DNA from: Combretum micranthum
Lineage: Eukaryota > Streptophyta > Magnoliopsida > Myrtales > Combretaceae
DNA: 64,000 nt
NCBI GenBank assembly: GCA_024138025.1
Contig: JAMXBD010000634.1
Coordinates: forward strand, 558,001-622,000
Direction: 5' to 3'
Numbering within the stretch: the stretch's first letter is position 1; each line of letters starts with the position of its first letter. The position numbers and the translations under genes were made by a program. The notes under the pieces are model-generated. The model was not told the DNA's origin. It ran no database searches and saw nothing but the letters and a program-made list of their open reading frames with translations. Below are positions 36,713 to 48,459 of this stretch, one piece after another.

Positions 36713-39397
36713 TGTGACACCCCAGCCTTTTTAAGCTATTTGCTTACCCCAAACTTCTGAGTTTTCTTGAGTACTGAAATCATATTTTAGGGATCAAGTT
36801 AATGGAATTAGAATTAGTATAAACTTTATGGCGTGGTCTCATGACACTGCAAATTTTGTTTCTTAAATTGAAGTTTATACAAGACCTATTTTAATATAAA
36901 CATAAGTTTAGTAATATAACCCTTTATTTATTGAAAATTCCAAACTCAAGTTCTGAAATAAAAAAAAAAAAAGACATAACAAATACATTATATATTAGTC
37001 CATTCAAAGATATGTAAACCTATAAAAACACATTTTAATTAAATAATATACACATGTATTAACTTGATGAATACATATAGGTAAGATAAGGCCCTAAAAT
37101 AACTAGGTTGGAATTTGAATTATTAAAGACAAAGAAAAGTGTTGATGTTGGATATGACCTTTTGTATGTGGCTAGAAGTGAGGCAATCGGAATGACACCT
37201 AGGCTAGATTCATACGCTAAAGACATAAAAGAACCTATGCAATGTCAAGTCCATTTACCAAAGAGAGGGATTGCAATAACTTAAAATAAATTAAGGAATG
37301 TCAGAATGGTAATAAGCTGTTATTAAATAGGGACATTTCTATCCATCCACAGTATCATTTAAAAGATACATTGATATGAAAAAGTTTAAAATTGAATTGT
37401 AACATCCTTCTTCTCCTTCCTTGTGATATTACATACAAAACACTCTCTTTCTCCCTATCAACACTCCTATGAAGCATTTGGAAAAAATCAATAAAATCCC
37501 AAGGTAAGTTATCGTTTCACTAGATTTCTTCTATCGTTCTTGATGAATCGAATCAGGGAATGATGAGATGTTAATATCTTGATATGAATAGCATAATTCT
37601 ACAATGAAAACAACAAACAATGAGGGATTTCTTGAAAAACTTCAAGAAGAAAGGCTTGTTATAGAGTAGATGTATAAGACAGTGAGAAATATAGAAAAAA
37701 AAAATCAAAAGGTAAACAGCGATTGTTGCCATTCCAATTTCTTGATGGTTCTTTCATTAAAGAATGTGAAATACGATGGTTTTATGTTGAGGAATAAGTA
37801 AATCTAGCTAGTTTTTAGTGTAGAATGTTTTTATGAACACAAAAGGGATGTCAAAACATTTTGAAAACAAATTAAGGGAGGATTATGCAAAAAGAGGAAT
37901 TTCCATAAGTACACGACCCATGCAAGAGCCCATGCATTTGGTCATGTACCTCTTAGTAGTGGAAATATTGAAAATCTAGAACTGCATGACCGATGCTCAA
38001 GCCCATGCATCAAGTTGTATAACTCTTTAAGTTTTGACAAAAAGGGAACCCTGAAAGTGCATGACCTATGCATAAGTCTATGTATTAGGTCGCGTACCTC
38101 TCTAGGTGCCCATGCATAGCTTTTGTAATGTTTGTTACCTTTATGTGACATGTTTTTTTCACCTAAGTGATATGAGACCTTATACCTGCTCGTGTATAAC
38201 ACATTATAAAACACCTTTTTCATGCTTAAAAATAATTGAATTTAGTTTAACTCTTTCCTTTAGGATTAAAGCATACTCTAAGATTTGGAACCTAGATAAA
38301 AGTGGGATAATTGCAAAAATTATGAGAATATGATAAGAGTTGAGTATTATATATAACTTAGTTGTGTGTATCCAAGTAGTGGATTCTAGTATTCAAAGTG
38401 AAGCAATTATCCAAGTAAATAGATTACCAGTTGATTCTAGTATTCAAAATGAAGCAATTGCCTAAGTACATAGATTATCTTGTTTGATAGTTGTGCTTGT
38501 TAGGATAGATTCATGATTGACTAATTATATACCCTGACTATAATCATTGTATGTTGTGTGTGCTTAGTTGTGGTTAGTGGACCGAGAGTACTGGTAATGT
38601 CAATGTGGCACCTTGATGATCTTTGTATGATGTTGTCCTTACGTAGAGTCGCATCCAGAGATGATTATGAGTATATCTAGGTTTGGATTTATGGACTCTT
38701 TAACTCATAGATGTTGGGGAGTATCCAACATTGTATACATATGTATTATATATATATATTTTTTTTTTTTTATTATCAAGATTAGGAGTTGTCCCCACAT
38801 TGGTTGTTGGACTTAAAACAAAGATAATAATTAGCTAATTGCTACATTAGATGTATGTATGCATGTGAATGAATTATATTATTCATGCATTTATGTCAGT
38901 GGAAGTACCGTACTGGGCTTCAGCACATTCTTTTCTTTTTTTAGGTTTAGGTAGCGATTATATCATGTTTGATCTCTCCGGATATGATGTGGCCGTGGAC
39001 AATGAGGAAGACACTAGTGATGATGAGTAGACTAGTGTGAAGAGCTTTAGAGATATAGACTTCTTATGTTTACCATAATGTTCTATAAATATATGTGTAT
39101 TTAGTTGTTAGTTAGGGCCTGTACCTTATGTGTTTATGCTTTGTAGTGTAATAGATAGACTCCTTTATGAGCCCTTTCCAGACATGGTGGTTAGATGTTT
39201 AGTGTGGTATTAGTATGGTTTGTTATACACATGCTATGTGACATATATATGAATTATTCCTAATGTATGTGTGTATACAAGTTAGTGATATTATAAACAA
39301 TTATGGTGGTTTTTAGTAGGATATGAGCCTTAGCGTGTCAACATTAAATGGAGACAAGGGATAAACTTTAAATGATCATAATATTTAGGGTGTTACA
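36713..39397 (-). repeat. Probable solo LTR of the large-LTR family, reversed
   Basis: Ends form an imperfect inverted repeat: TGTGACACCC on the left and, in reverse complement, TGTAACACCC on the right. Parts of 38880-39390 match, in opposite orientation, the LTR at 45558-48454 (region around TACTGGGCTTCAGCACA and the acidic codons before GATGAGTAG at about 39028). Length, 2.7 kb, is near that of the other copy. No clean TSD: ACAGG occurs at 36708-36712 and again at 39395-39399, but there it overlaps the LTR end. Confidence 0.5.
37905..38115. repeat. Minisatellite-like array of CATGCAT/GGTCATG motifs
   Basis: Degenerate units such as ACGACCCATGCAAGAGCCCA and TGCATGACCTATGCATAAG recur about five times. 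They contain short palindromes (ATGCAT). The array sits inside the LTR at 36713-39397. Confidence 0.6.
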
Positions 39398-41879
39398 GGG
39401 ATTAAATAAACACACTCCAAGTCTCTACATGCTTCCACTAAAGTGCAGCAAAAATTTCATAGAAACACCAACCATGGAGCATAACAGGCAAGGTTAAAAC
39501 CACTGTCCTTGAAAAGGGTCATGAAAAGTCAATTTTTTAACCTCCCTTGAATTAATAGTGACAGCCTGAAGTTGATTGAAAATCAACTTAATTTTGAAAT
39601 GTTAATGAGAGACAATTAAGGATAAAAATATTTAGGTGATTCCATGATGAATCTATTAAAGAAAATCGAGTAGCATTTACCGGAAGATCCTCAAAACAAA
39701 TTTTAAACATATAGAAATCTATGACAACTGGAGTATTACTAAATTGCAAGAACATATTTTGGAATTATGATTTGAAGTCTTTGTGAGTTTAATGTTACAT
39801 GGGGATGATTAAACCTTATGGAGTCATATCATTTATAAAACTTAAACCATACGACTAAACATCGGCATGGTATCATTGGTTTACGGGCCCAGCGTACCCA
39901 AACAAGAATTGGCTATGGCTAGGTCGGGTCAATTCCATAGAACCTCTGCTCACATTTAATTTTTTTAGACAAATTTTAAAAATTGTAAATATAATTTAAA
40001 ATTGAAAAAAAATTAAAGATAAAATTTAAAATAAAAAAGTAAATTCAAAATTAACTAAAATAAAATTTTATTTAAATAAAATTGGGCCTAAAAACAATAG
40101 TCTTTATACTTAAATGATTGTTTTAAATATGCATTTATTTATACACAAACACATCCAATTTTAGTTGTAAAATTAGCAACGTGAGATTGCAAAATACTCA
40201 AGAGATGGACAAGTCCTACAAAAGATAAAAATAACTCCCACATTATTAAGAAACAAGATTTTTCTTAGATTAAGAATCTATATAAATCCAATTAAACATG
40301 CATTTAAATATAATTATTACTTGTGTCATTATTAATAACACATTAAACATTATGATCAATTTTTACAATTCACATAAAAATAGTTCAAACATTTATTTTT
40401 CATTTACATTTAGTTTTTTATCCAACTTTCTTTTCTTTTCTTTTCCTTTTTCCATTTTTTTTTCTCAAGATCCAATAGATCCACTAGTCTTGGCCCATGA
40501 CCCAACCATGATCTATGGACCAGCTCGACCCACCAAAGGGGCAAGACCCATACTAACTAGCTAAGCCCATGGTCCTGACCAACTAATGGTGGGTCAAGCC
40601 AATTTATATGTCTAACCAGACCTGTGCTAGTCTCTACATACAACTACGCTAACTACTAATGAAAATTAGACCAAAATTATGATCTGAGTTTAATTTTTAA
40701 TGAAGCCAATAATAGAGCACCAAAGAGTATTTTTAATCCTCAAAGAGTACTCTAGTCAATTTTAGGTAAATTACATTGAAGGGTTTCAACATTTGAGAGT
40801 AAGTTCATCTAAGGTATCAACACTTCGAGTGGTTAAAAAGAAGATTCAACATTTGAATATAAATTCAATCTAAATATTTTAAAAGATCTCAAAAAGTGAT
40901 TATGTCTTGATTTAATTTCATGATTGTTCTGTTTTGTCTATCCATATTATTTTGGTAAATATTTTCTCATGCGGCAATCAAATTAAGTAAAATCAAATCC
41001 TCAATATCCCTAATATATTATTGATTTGATATATACTAGAAATAACTAATAATGATAATATATAAAGAGATTTCAAGATATTTTCCACTTAGTATTAAGT
41101 TAGAAACAAAATAATGTACTTTCTTACTTAAACTCATTAGAGTTGGCGTAAATTGGATTTTGAAATATTATAACTAGGGCATATGCTTTAATTATTTGTT
41201 ATTGCTAGTATTTAATGTCTCAAAATGTAATTAAAAGGATGTATTTTACTGTCCATCAATTTAAGGAACAAGTGAAAGAGGAGATATACAATAATGTAGT
41301 AATAGGAAGCCAAAAATCCAAAAGGGCAAATTATAAAATGGAAATTCTATTATTATGCTCTTCTGATTGGTTCAGTATCATAACATATTTGTTTAGTTCT
41401 TAGCAATTAGGATAACATTAGTGATGATATAAAAACATCAAAATTGGAAAAAAAAATATGAAAGTTATAACAATTAGAAGTTCAATATCATAAAAGCAAA
41501 ACTATGAAACAGTAAGAATTATTGTTTTTGCATTACTTATAGTCTATTGAGTTAAATATTATGTTTAAGCCATTGAATTATCCAAATATGTTGGATATCA
41601 TACGTGGAGTACTGAGTTTTCCAACATCTAATGAGTATTTCTCCTCCTTCTATATAGGTATGATGCGTTATGGTTGATAATATAAATCACACATTTGGAA
41701 ATTATGAATTTTGTATGCAATCACTTATTGTAAATATTATAAGAGAATTTGGAAATGTATTGATGTATGATTGATGAATATTTCACTATTTACTTGTTTT
41801 TTGGCTTGTTGAGACTTACATGTTACGATTAAATTGGCAAAACAAACTAGTATTACTTGTATCTGGAGCTAGGTGCTAC
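39398..41879. other. Intron 1 sequence, possible hAT-like non-autonomous element at about 39880-40650
   Basis: GGTCGGGTCAA (39927) and its complementary forms (GACCCACC, GGTGGGTCAAG at 40590) flank a stretch without ORFs, as in hAT-type elements rich in GGGTC subterminal repeats. Boundaries are not defined. 41590-41700 has a short match to the large-LTR family (GAGTACTGAG). Confidence 0.25.
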
Positions 41880-42510
41880 AATTATATATCATTATCTTAA
41901 TCTTTGGTTGGTGCAATGCTTGGTTTGAAGGAATGTATAGTTCTACATCATTATTGTTTTATAATATTAGTGATGATAGTACTAGCTCAAGGGCAATATT
42001 ACTAACCTAAAGCACTTAATGAAAGTAAATTTCAAACATTGTTTGGTAGGTTTGAGGTCCAATCTTTGAGTTTGACCTAATAAGTTTGCCGTAACCTATA
42101 AAGTTACTGCAATGACTAAGTTATACCATCGTTGACTTGACCCAGCGATGGTAACTTAAAGAGATTGGTCATTAGATTTGTTTATGGCGATAGGACGGCA
42201 CATAAAAAATTACCAACGATTCAATAGCCAAAGTTGGTTCAAAGATTAGTGAAAGTTAAAAATTGCTTAGCAATAAGTTAGGGAATGAAGTAAGATAACA
42301 ACATTTGTGTTGCATGGTTCAACTAGGCTAAAGTTGTGAATGTTCCCATGTAAAGGTGGCCTTGAAAGGTTTATTGAAATAAAACATCATTTAAGTATAT
42401 TATAAGATCGGCTTAGTAAGTAAATCTTAACCTCATTTCATCATATCCTCTTTGATTAGTATTCCTTCTAAATGTAAGTGTCATCTAATGTTTGGATGAC
42501 ATTATGTGTA
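41880..42510. repeat. Segment duplicated at 3150-3790
   Basis: Partner of the intron 4 segment; see its shared landmarks. It ends just before the CGGTTC-rich block at 42515. Confidence 0.55.
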
Positions 42511-42660
42511 GATATCGACTCAGTTCGGGTCAGTTCTGAACCCGAATTGGAACCGTCGGTTCACGGTTCATTTTTCGTGGAACCGAAACAGCTAGAGCCG
42601 GGGCAGTTCACCGCGGCAGTTCTGATTCTGGTTCCACGTGAACCGTGAATTAGGATTTTT
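42510..42660. repeat. GAACCG/CGGTTC-rich block, hAT-like subterminal repeats
   Basis: A G+C-rich island with many copies of GAACC and its inverse (GGTTCACGGTTC, GTGGAACCGAAAC, CACGTGAACCGTG). Such repeats are known near the ends of plant hAT elements. The other end was not located; GGTTAAA-type repeats at 43370-43470 are a candidate. Confidence 0.35.
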
Positions 42661-45015
42661 TTTTTTTAATTAATTGACAAAATGATTTTCGCAAGGATGT
42701 AGATAAGTTTAAAATTTATTAGACATTTAAACATATGATATTGATAATAGATAACTTATCATTAATATTTTATTGATATTGTTTTGAAATCCCATTAAGA
42801 AAACAAAAATTATAAGGAGTAGTAGTTCTTTAAATAATGAGAAGGAATATGAATTCAACACTTTAAATAACATCAATATTTTTATGGTAAAATTTTTTAC
42901 AAATCAAATAAAAGAATAGATAGTCTGTGGTAATAAACTCTCCATAATAATTTTACTCCTCCACGTGAAAGTATAAATATAAAAAAATAATAATAATAAA
43001 TTAAAAAGAAAAAGAAAAATGAACTTAAGACATAATTAAGAATTTAACAAGATGTATATAATTAAAAAATAGTTTTTATAAAGTTTAAATATTTTAATGG
43101 TTAATTTTATTATTATAATTAGTTATATATCAGAATAAATATTTTAAAATAATTTATTGAATATCATATTTATTTTGAAACAATCAATATATTAGAAAAA
43201 TGTTAAGATACATGTATATCAATTTGTCATTTTTTGTTACTAAACTCAAGTATAAAAGTCTCAAAAACAATATTATATTTATAGTTATTTCTCCTATAAT
43301 AATTATTATTATTTTTATACAAGTGGGCAAGGAGGCTAACCACTTCACTTGCGGCCAGCTCATTGACCCGTGGGTTAAACAGACTGGTTAAATTGACTCA
43401 CTTTTAAACGAACTGAAAAAGGTTGGTCATAAGCTGTTTTCAAAGTGGGTTAAATGAGCTGGCTCACGAGCTAAAACCCATTTGCCTAGCTCTACCATCC
43501 CTCCTTTTCAAATAGCTTCGTAGCGTTTGCCACCACAAATTCTCAAATACATCACTATAGATTTTATTATTTACAGATCTAATATTACTAATATCATATT
43601 TGGTAATTTTTTTTTTTTGTCATTCTCATCATTGCCAAGCGATCCACATGATATTTCCACCATCGCAAGTTGTATTTACAGATATTATTGGTTAGTTTGA
43701 AGATTATGGAGATCAAGATAATATTGTTTAGTTAGTAGTATTTAAATAAGCTTATTTTTTATATTAAAGTTTCTATTTTTCTTTTTAGTTCTATTTCTTG
43801 CCTGGGATTATGTTATCTCTTTTATAGGATTATGTCCACTGGCCAATAAGATTAGTTTTATTCTCTTACAAGAATCAATGTTATTTTTTATACGTGATAT
43901 TTTGACCTTAGAAGAGTTATGTTTGTTTATATATTCTTTCTATCCCAACTTTTCATTTATCAATTTATAAAAGTATAGGATTGGTGTAATTCGTTTTTGG
44001 TCAATGGAATTTCATCTTTAATGGGGAAAAAAAATAAAAAGAAAAAGATTGCCAGACACTGCATTTCATGCTGTTAGAGCAGGATTCTCAAATTTTGGAA
44101 TCTGAAACCTATAACAGACATCTAATATCTATGCTAGATCCTCTCTAATCATGTAAAATCCGACAGATATGGATTCTCAACTTTAGTTTTTTTTTTTCTT
44201 TTTAACACCTTTTTAAGTTCTATATATATTTGCATTTATAGTTGCTAACTCGGATTCATTACCGTCTCTCGTCGCAGCACAAAAATTTGAGACGCGGTTC
44301 CGACTAGTGCCCTCTTGATGTACCGACTTAAGAGTATCATTGAATATAAAATAAACAACAAGTTGAACGTCCTACTCTCATAAAACAATTCAATCATCTA
44401 TCATGTCATAATGGAAGACAAGATCATCATAGCAGTTTATTACGTTAGGAGCAAACACTACATACAATGATGACCTGACATATTTGCTAGGTACAAAATA
44501 GCAATCAACTAAAGCCCCAGAACTACTTGCCAGAAGCATATAGATCCTTTATTAAACTCCACCAGTGTATATCTGTCACAAGTAACTTTTGAAAATATAT
44601 ATAAATCATTTAAGCAGTTGTTAAAACTTCTATAACTATTGTTAGAACCTGCTTTCGTCAAAACTTCTTTCTCCTATTCCATATTTAAGTCAAGCAATCG
44701 ACAGTTTGAAAAGTATGTGTACGTCTATTTTAAAAGTCATTTAGAGATGAAGACAATTTTAGGGGTTTATAGAATCTTATCTCACTTGACAAATAACAAA
44801 TATAAAAAGTTTGTCATGTAACGTGCCGTGGACTTCTGTATAGTTGTCCTCTGTAATGGTAGAACTAGAGATGCATATATAGATAATAAGAAAATGCTAC
44901 TTGATAATGGATAAAATAAATAGAGAATAGATAGATACAGACCATAGGTAATATAATAAACAATAAATGATAGATATATTAGCAATAAAAGTGACAAGAT
45001 CGCTCGGCTAGTTTT
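42661..45015. other. Rest of intron 1
   Basis: A+T-rich, with no recognised coding sequence. 43330-43500 has repeated TGGGTTAAA / GAGCTGGCTC motifs. Confidence 0.3.
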
Positions 45016-45022
45016 CAAATAC

Positions 45023-45158
45023 CTTCATTATCTGCTAAGACTGGAGTTGACACTCCGGTGGGATGGTCAAAGTGCATGGTTGCATCCGTCTTCTGAGCCG
45101 AACTTGCATTACGGTAAACCAAAGAACTCAAAAGGAAAAGATGGAGGAATGTGATCAT
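45023..45158 (-). CDS. LRR receptor-like gene, exon 1 (start codon, signal peptide)
   Basis: Minus-strand exon of 136 nt: 45 codons plus one base, ending at a GT donor (complement of 45016-45022, GTATTTG). The protein starts MITFLHLFLLSSLVY, a typical eukaryotic signal peptide with a hydrophobic core and a likely cleavage after NASSA, so the product should enter the secretory pathway. The remaining residues are polar (QKTDATMHF, then STPVLADNE). The final G joins the first two bases of exon 2 to make a GCA codon, so the frame continues as ADNE-A-QALEDL. Known LRR receptor kinases and receptor-like proteins begin this way: signal peptide, short linker, then an N-terminal cap. No earlier in-frame ATG was seen close upstream, and a TATA-rich stretch lies about 100 nt upstream. 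The kinase or C-terminal part is not in this window, so the subclass cannot be fixed. Confidence 0.72.
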
Positions 45159-45254
45159 CTTTAGAGCCAGTTTGGGAGAGCTCTCCCTTCTGTATATGTT
45201 AATAATGGATTAATTACTGTGTGTATAGTGTACTTTTCATCTTAAGGGGTGTGT

Positions 45255-45270
45255 GTGTATATATATATTT
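45255..45270 (-). promoter_or_regulatory. Candidate TATA region of the LRR gene
   Basis: A TATATATATA run on the minus strand lies about 100 nt upstream of the exon 1 start codon, next to a (CA)n stretch. The position would allow a 5' leader of roughly 60-70 nt. Simple TA repeats are common in this window, so the call is tentative. Confidence 0.3.
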
Positions 45271-45934
45271 GAATTTTTGTTGCTTTTGTTTAACGTGATA
45301 CACGTATTTTATTCTTTTTTGGGGCAATAAAGTAGGCTTTCATAAATTTTCTTGCCTTTGTTCTTCATGTCTTTTACTTTATTTGGCTTCAAGACTTTGT
45401 GGCTTAAAGCCACCCGGTGGAGCTTTCGAATTTAAATAGTGGAAACCAGCATGGAAGGAGAAATGATGAACTATATGCTAGTCAATTCATCATGTAAAAA
45501 GGTGAAGATTGATTAAACCAAACAATGTCAATTATAAAGGAATATGGTTATACAAAATGTAAAGACCCGGTCCTCTAAATCCCGAGACTTAGAGTACCGA
45601 ATCCCCAACCACATATAACGTTTTCACATTATATGTAAGGTTGTCCTAAAACTAACAGTTTATGAAAATTGTTTGATCAAAATCACTAAACTTTGTAAAG
45701 AACTTTTAAATAAAACAAGATTGCTAACAAAAGCAATCTATACATACATTTACATTAAATAAACATCGTTTAGTGCCAATACATGACACTGCAAAAATTA
45801 CATGTTTTCTCAAAACATGAGAATCCTAAAGGATCTTAAGGTCATCACAAAAAGAAATTGGCTTAACTAACAAGCCTTCTATACATAACTTTTCCTTAGC
45901 AAAAAGTCTTCTAAAAGTCTCGGGTAATAGGATC

Positions 45935-46012
45935 CTATTCGTCCCACTCGTCCAGAAATCTTTCGAAATCGGACCCATAGCCCAAGTCATCGTAATACTC
46001 GTCTCCAATACC
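45935..46012 (-). other. Small acidic reading frame in the LTR
   Basis: Minus strand, after a TTTGCAG acceptor-like motif: 25 codons plus stop. It reads GIGDEYYDDLGYGSD, then FERFLDEWDE. Related wording (DFLDEWDE) is found in the LTR fragment near 57100-57150, and a similar acidic end (NEEDTSDDE-stop) near 39000-39030. It might be the end of a conserved leader peptide or chance conservation in a repeat. It has no start codon in frame close by. Confidence 0.35.
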
Positions 46013-46954
46013 TGCAAAGCAGCAAAAGTGAGCCAGAGGCCCAGTACACAATAACTAATGCATAACAAGTCATCCAATTCATGTAATGCATCATAAAACA
46101 AGTGGTTATCTTTATTACATTTTGATTCACAAATCAACAAGAGGGTATTCAAACCTGGTCACACTTCGGGAATCCAGGGATCCTGAGTAACTGCAGCTGC
46201 TCAGGGGGTTGATATAAGCAGTCGAATACTTATATCTCCTATATCTATTTCATGAAGATAATAGCTTCATATAGGGTTTAAAAGCCGTTGCCCGACTCTA
46301 CTTAAACTCAGTCCATAACATGAGCCTAGTTCACAAGTTCCCATAAACTTTGAACTAAATCATGGTATTTCCCCCTAAGTTTAAGAAACGTTACACAGAT
46401 ACTATTCCCCTATCGGCTACCCACTTAACCAAAAGAATCGCTATTGCATCATAGCGTACCATTGCATCATGGTAAAGTCATTGCATCATGACTTGGTTAA
46501 GCGTCTAGCTAACATGTCATTGCATCATGACAGGTTTGCTGCTCGGACCAGATTAAACAGCGTAATAGACATCCAATTCATTCAATTGTTAAGCCGAATC
46601 AATTTAGGTCAAATTAGAAATGTCTGGTCCTAGCAAACATCAAACAAATTATTGCGTACCTGAAGTTAGTATCAGGATCTCTCGGCGATGAACTAACCGA
46701 AGAATCCTTAACTGAAATAGAAATACCACAATAATCAATAAATCAACAATTATAGATTTCATTTTCATAACTATATACATATTATATCCATATATCACAG
46801 TTAATCAAAGAAATCCAAATAATTGAATATAAAGTCATGAATAAGCATTTAAACATCCTATTATATCCCAAATCGCTTAATAAATACTTAATTGCTCAAA
46901 TAACAACTTTGGAAAATTTATTAGAAAAAGATCTTAAAATTGAAAAACACAGGG

Positions 46955-47480
46955 GATATGCCGGTACTCAATGCCGGCGGTTGAGCCGGTGTACAATGTC
47001 CTGAAAAAGCACACTGCCAACGCTGGCAGCGTTCAAGGTGTACGCCGTCAGCCTTTGCAAACTACGCCGGCGGCGTTTAGCCGGCATAGAATCCAAAACC
47101 AAAGTTTTCAAAAACATCCAGAGAGGTGTAAGCCGGCCGCTTACATAAGTACGCGGGCAGCCTTCACATGTATGCCGGCGGCCTTGATTCCCAGAAGCCA
47201 GCGTACAATATGGAAGAAAGAACGCCGGCTGACTTTCCTAGCGGAAGCCGGCGGCGTTCAGTCGGCTTTAAGAAATTTGATTCTGTGGACTATCAACACC
47301 GCCTCTACGCGGCGGCGTAGAACTCAAATTGCGGCGTACGTTCTGAAGAACAGACGCTGGCAAATCCTTAGCATAAAAGCGGCGGCGTAACAAACGGCGT
47401 TAGGAAAATCAATTCTGTGGGCTTTCTACACCGCCTCTACGCCGGCGGCGTAGAATCCCCAGATGCCAGCGTACGTCTTA
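46955..47480. repeat. G+C-rich minisatellite of GCCGGCGGCGT-like units
   Basis: More than a dozen degenerate copies of TACGCCGGCGGCGTA-like sequence, many palindromic, inside an otherwise A+T-rich LTR. Two larger sub-blocks (around 47280 and 47410) share TTCTGTGGRCTWTCWACACC and CCGCCTCTACG. A 139-residue open frame across it is a by-product of low stop density. Confidence 0.8.
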
Positions 47481-48459
47481 AAAACAAGCTTAAACGTGAG
47501 AATTCAAATCCCCTGTTTTTTCAACTTTGAAAAATCCTATCTTAATACATTCTAAACCTTCCTCAACTACACTTCCAACTTCATATCATTCTCTCATATC
47601 TATACTACTCAATTCTAGCTACTCAAAACATAAATTCAACACAATTAAACACTTTAAACTCCACTTCAATCCAATCTAGATTTCTCCTACACAATTCCTC
47701 TTCACATCTTCCCAACACTCCATATCATCTCAATAATACATACACAACCTCACACACTCACAAGCTCATTCCTAACTCAACCCAAGCATGATCAAACAAT
47801 TAAGACAACATTTAGCTCATTCCAACTAAGAATTCATGTAATCACTTCAAGAAAGAAACAAACAAAACAAAACAACAACCATAACTAAATCAATTCAAAT
47901 ACAACTATATATACCTTGTCTTAAGAAATACTTTGATTCTTAGCACTTGATTTAAACCTTGACTTGAGCTTGGAAATGGAGATGGAAATGGAAGAAGAAA
48001 CAAAAGAAAGAAAAAGAAAATTCGGATAAAAAGTGCTGCCTTCAAAAAGTAGGTTAATTAAGCAAATTTTGACTTTAAGCATATACCAAATTTACCCCTT
48101 GAAGCATATATTAACTTAGGTTGCATTTGCTTTAATTTGAGTCCCATTTGGCTTATATTTGGGCATAAATACTACCTTAATTAAAAGAAACTCTATCAAA
48201 TAACCTTTAACAAAAATTGAAGTTGATTTATAATTCTAACTTAACTTAACCTTTTAATGTACAAAAACAACATTAATAATTTCATTACTCACACATTAAT
48301 GCATATAAAACAAAATATTAATGTCAACATATACATATACAAAATCATATATCTTAGACTACTAACAACATAACCATGCTCATTCAATTCAACAATTTAA
48401 AATAGATAAATAAACACATGAAATTTGAATAAAATTGAAATCTAGGTCATTTCACAAAA

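Larger units (their letters stand above)
1..45158 (-). other. Gene span of the LRR receptor-like gene within this window
   Basis: Inferred transcription unit joining the five exons above. Introns: 1 = 36420-45022 (8.6 kb), 2 = 35161-36271 (1.1 kb), 3 = 6471-35043 (28.6 kb), 4 = 800-6398 (5.6 kb), 5 = 1-727 and onward. Phases are 1, 2, 2, 2, 2, and each exon joins the next in frame without a stop. The retroelements between 8 and 34 kb would all be intronic. The alternative is that the 5' exons and the 72-bp exons belong to neighbouring LRR paralogues, or that the locus is a pseudogene split by insertions. The phase match favours one gene but does not prove it. Confidence 0.5.
45558..48454 (-). 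mobile_element. Giant solo LTR (2.9 kb) with intact TSD
   Basis: Starts TGTAAAGACCCGGTCC and ends AGGTCATTTCA. The 5-bp target duplication CAAAA stands on each side (45553-45557 and 48455-48459). No internal coding region or second LTR is present, so the element was reduced by LTR-LTR recombination. Landmark segments recur at 56684-57550 and, reversed, at 38880-39390. Sense orientation is probably minus, because small intron-like and ORF-like features read that way. It lies just upstream of the LRR gene start. Confidence 0.75.

Noticed and set aside
41215..41403. Small ORF in intron 1 of the LRR gene
   Set aside because: No splice context, no recognisable motif, and the length is expected by chance.
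46971..47390. 139-residue open frame on the plus strand
   Set aside because: It lies wholly in the GCCGGCGGC minisatellite, where stop codons are rare, and shows no domain or codon structure.
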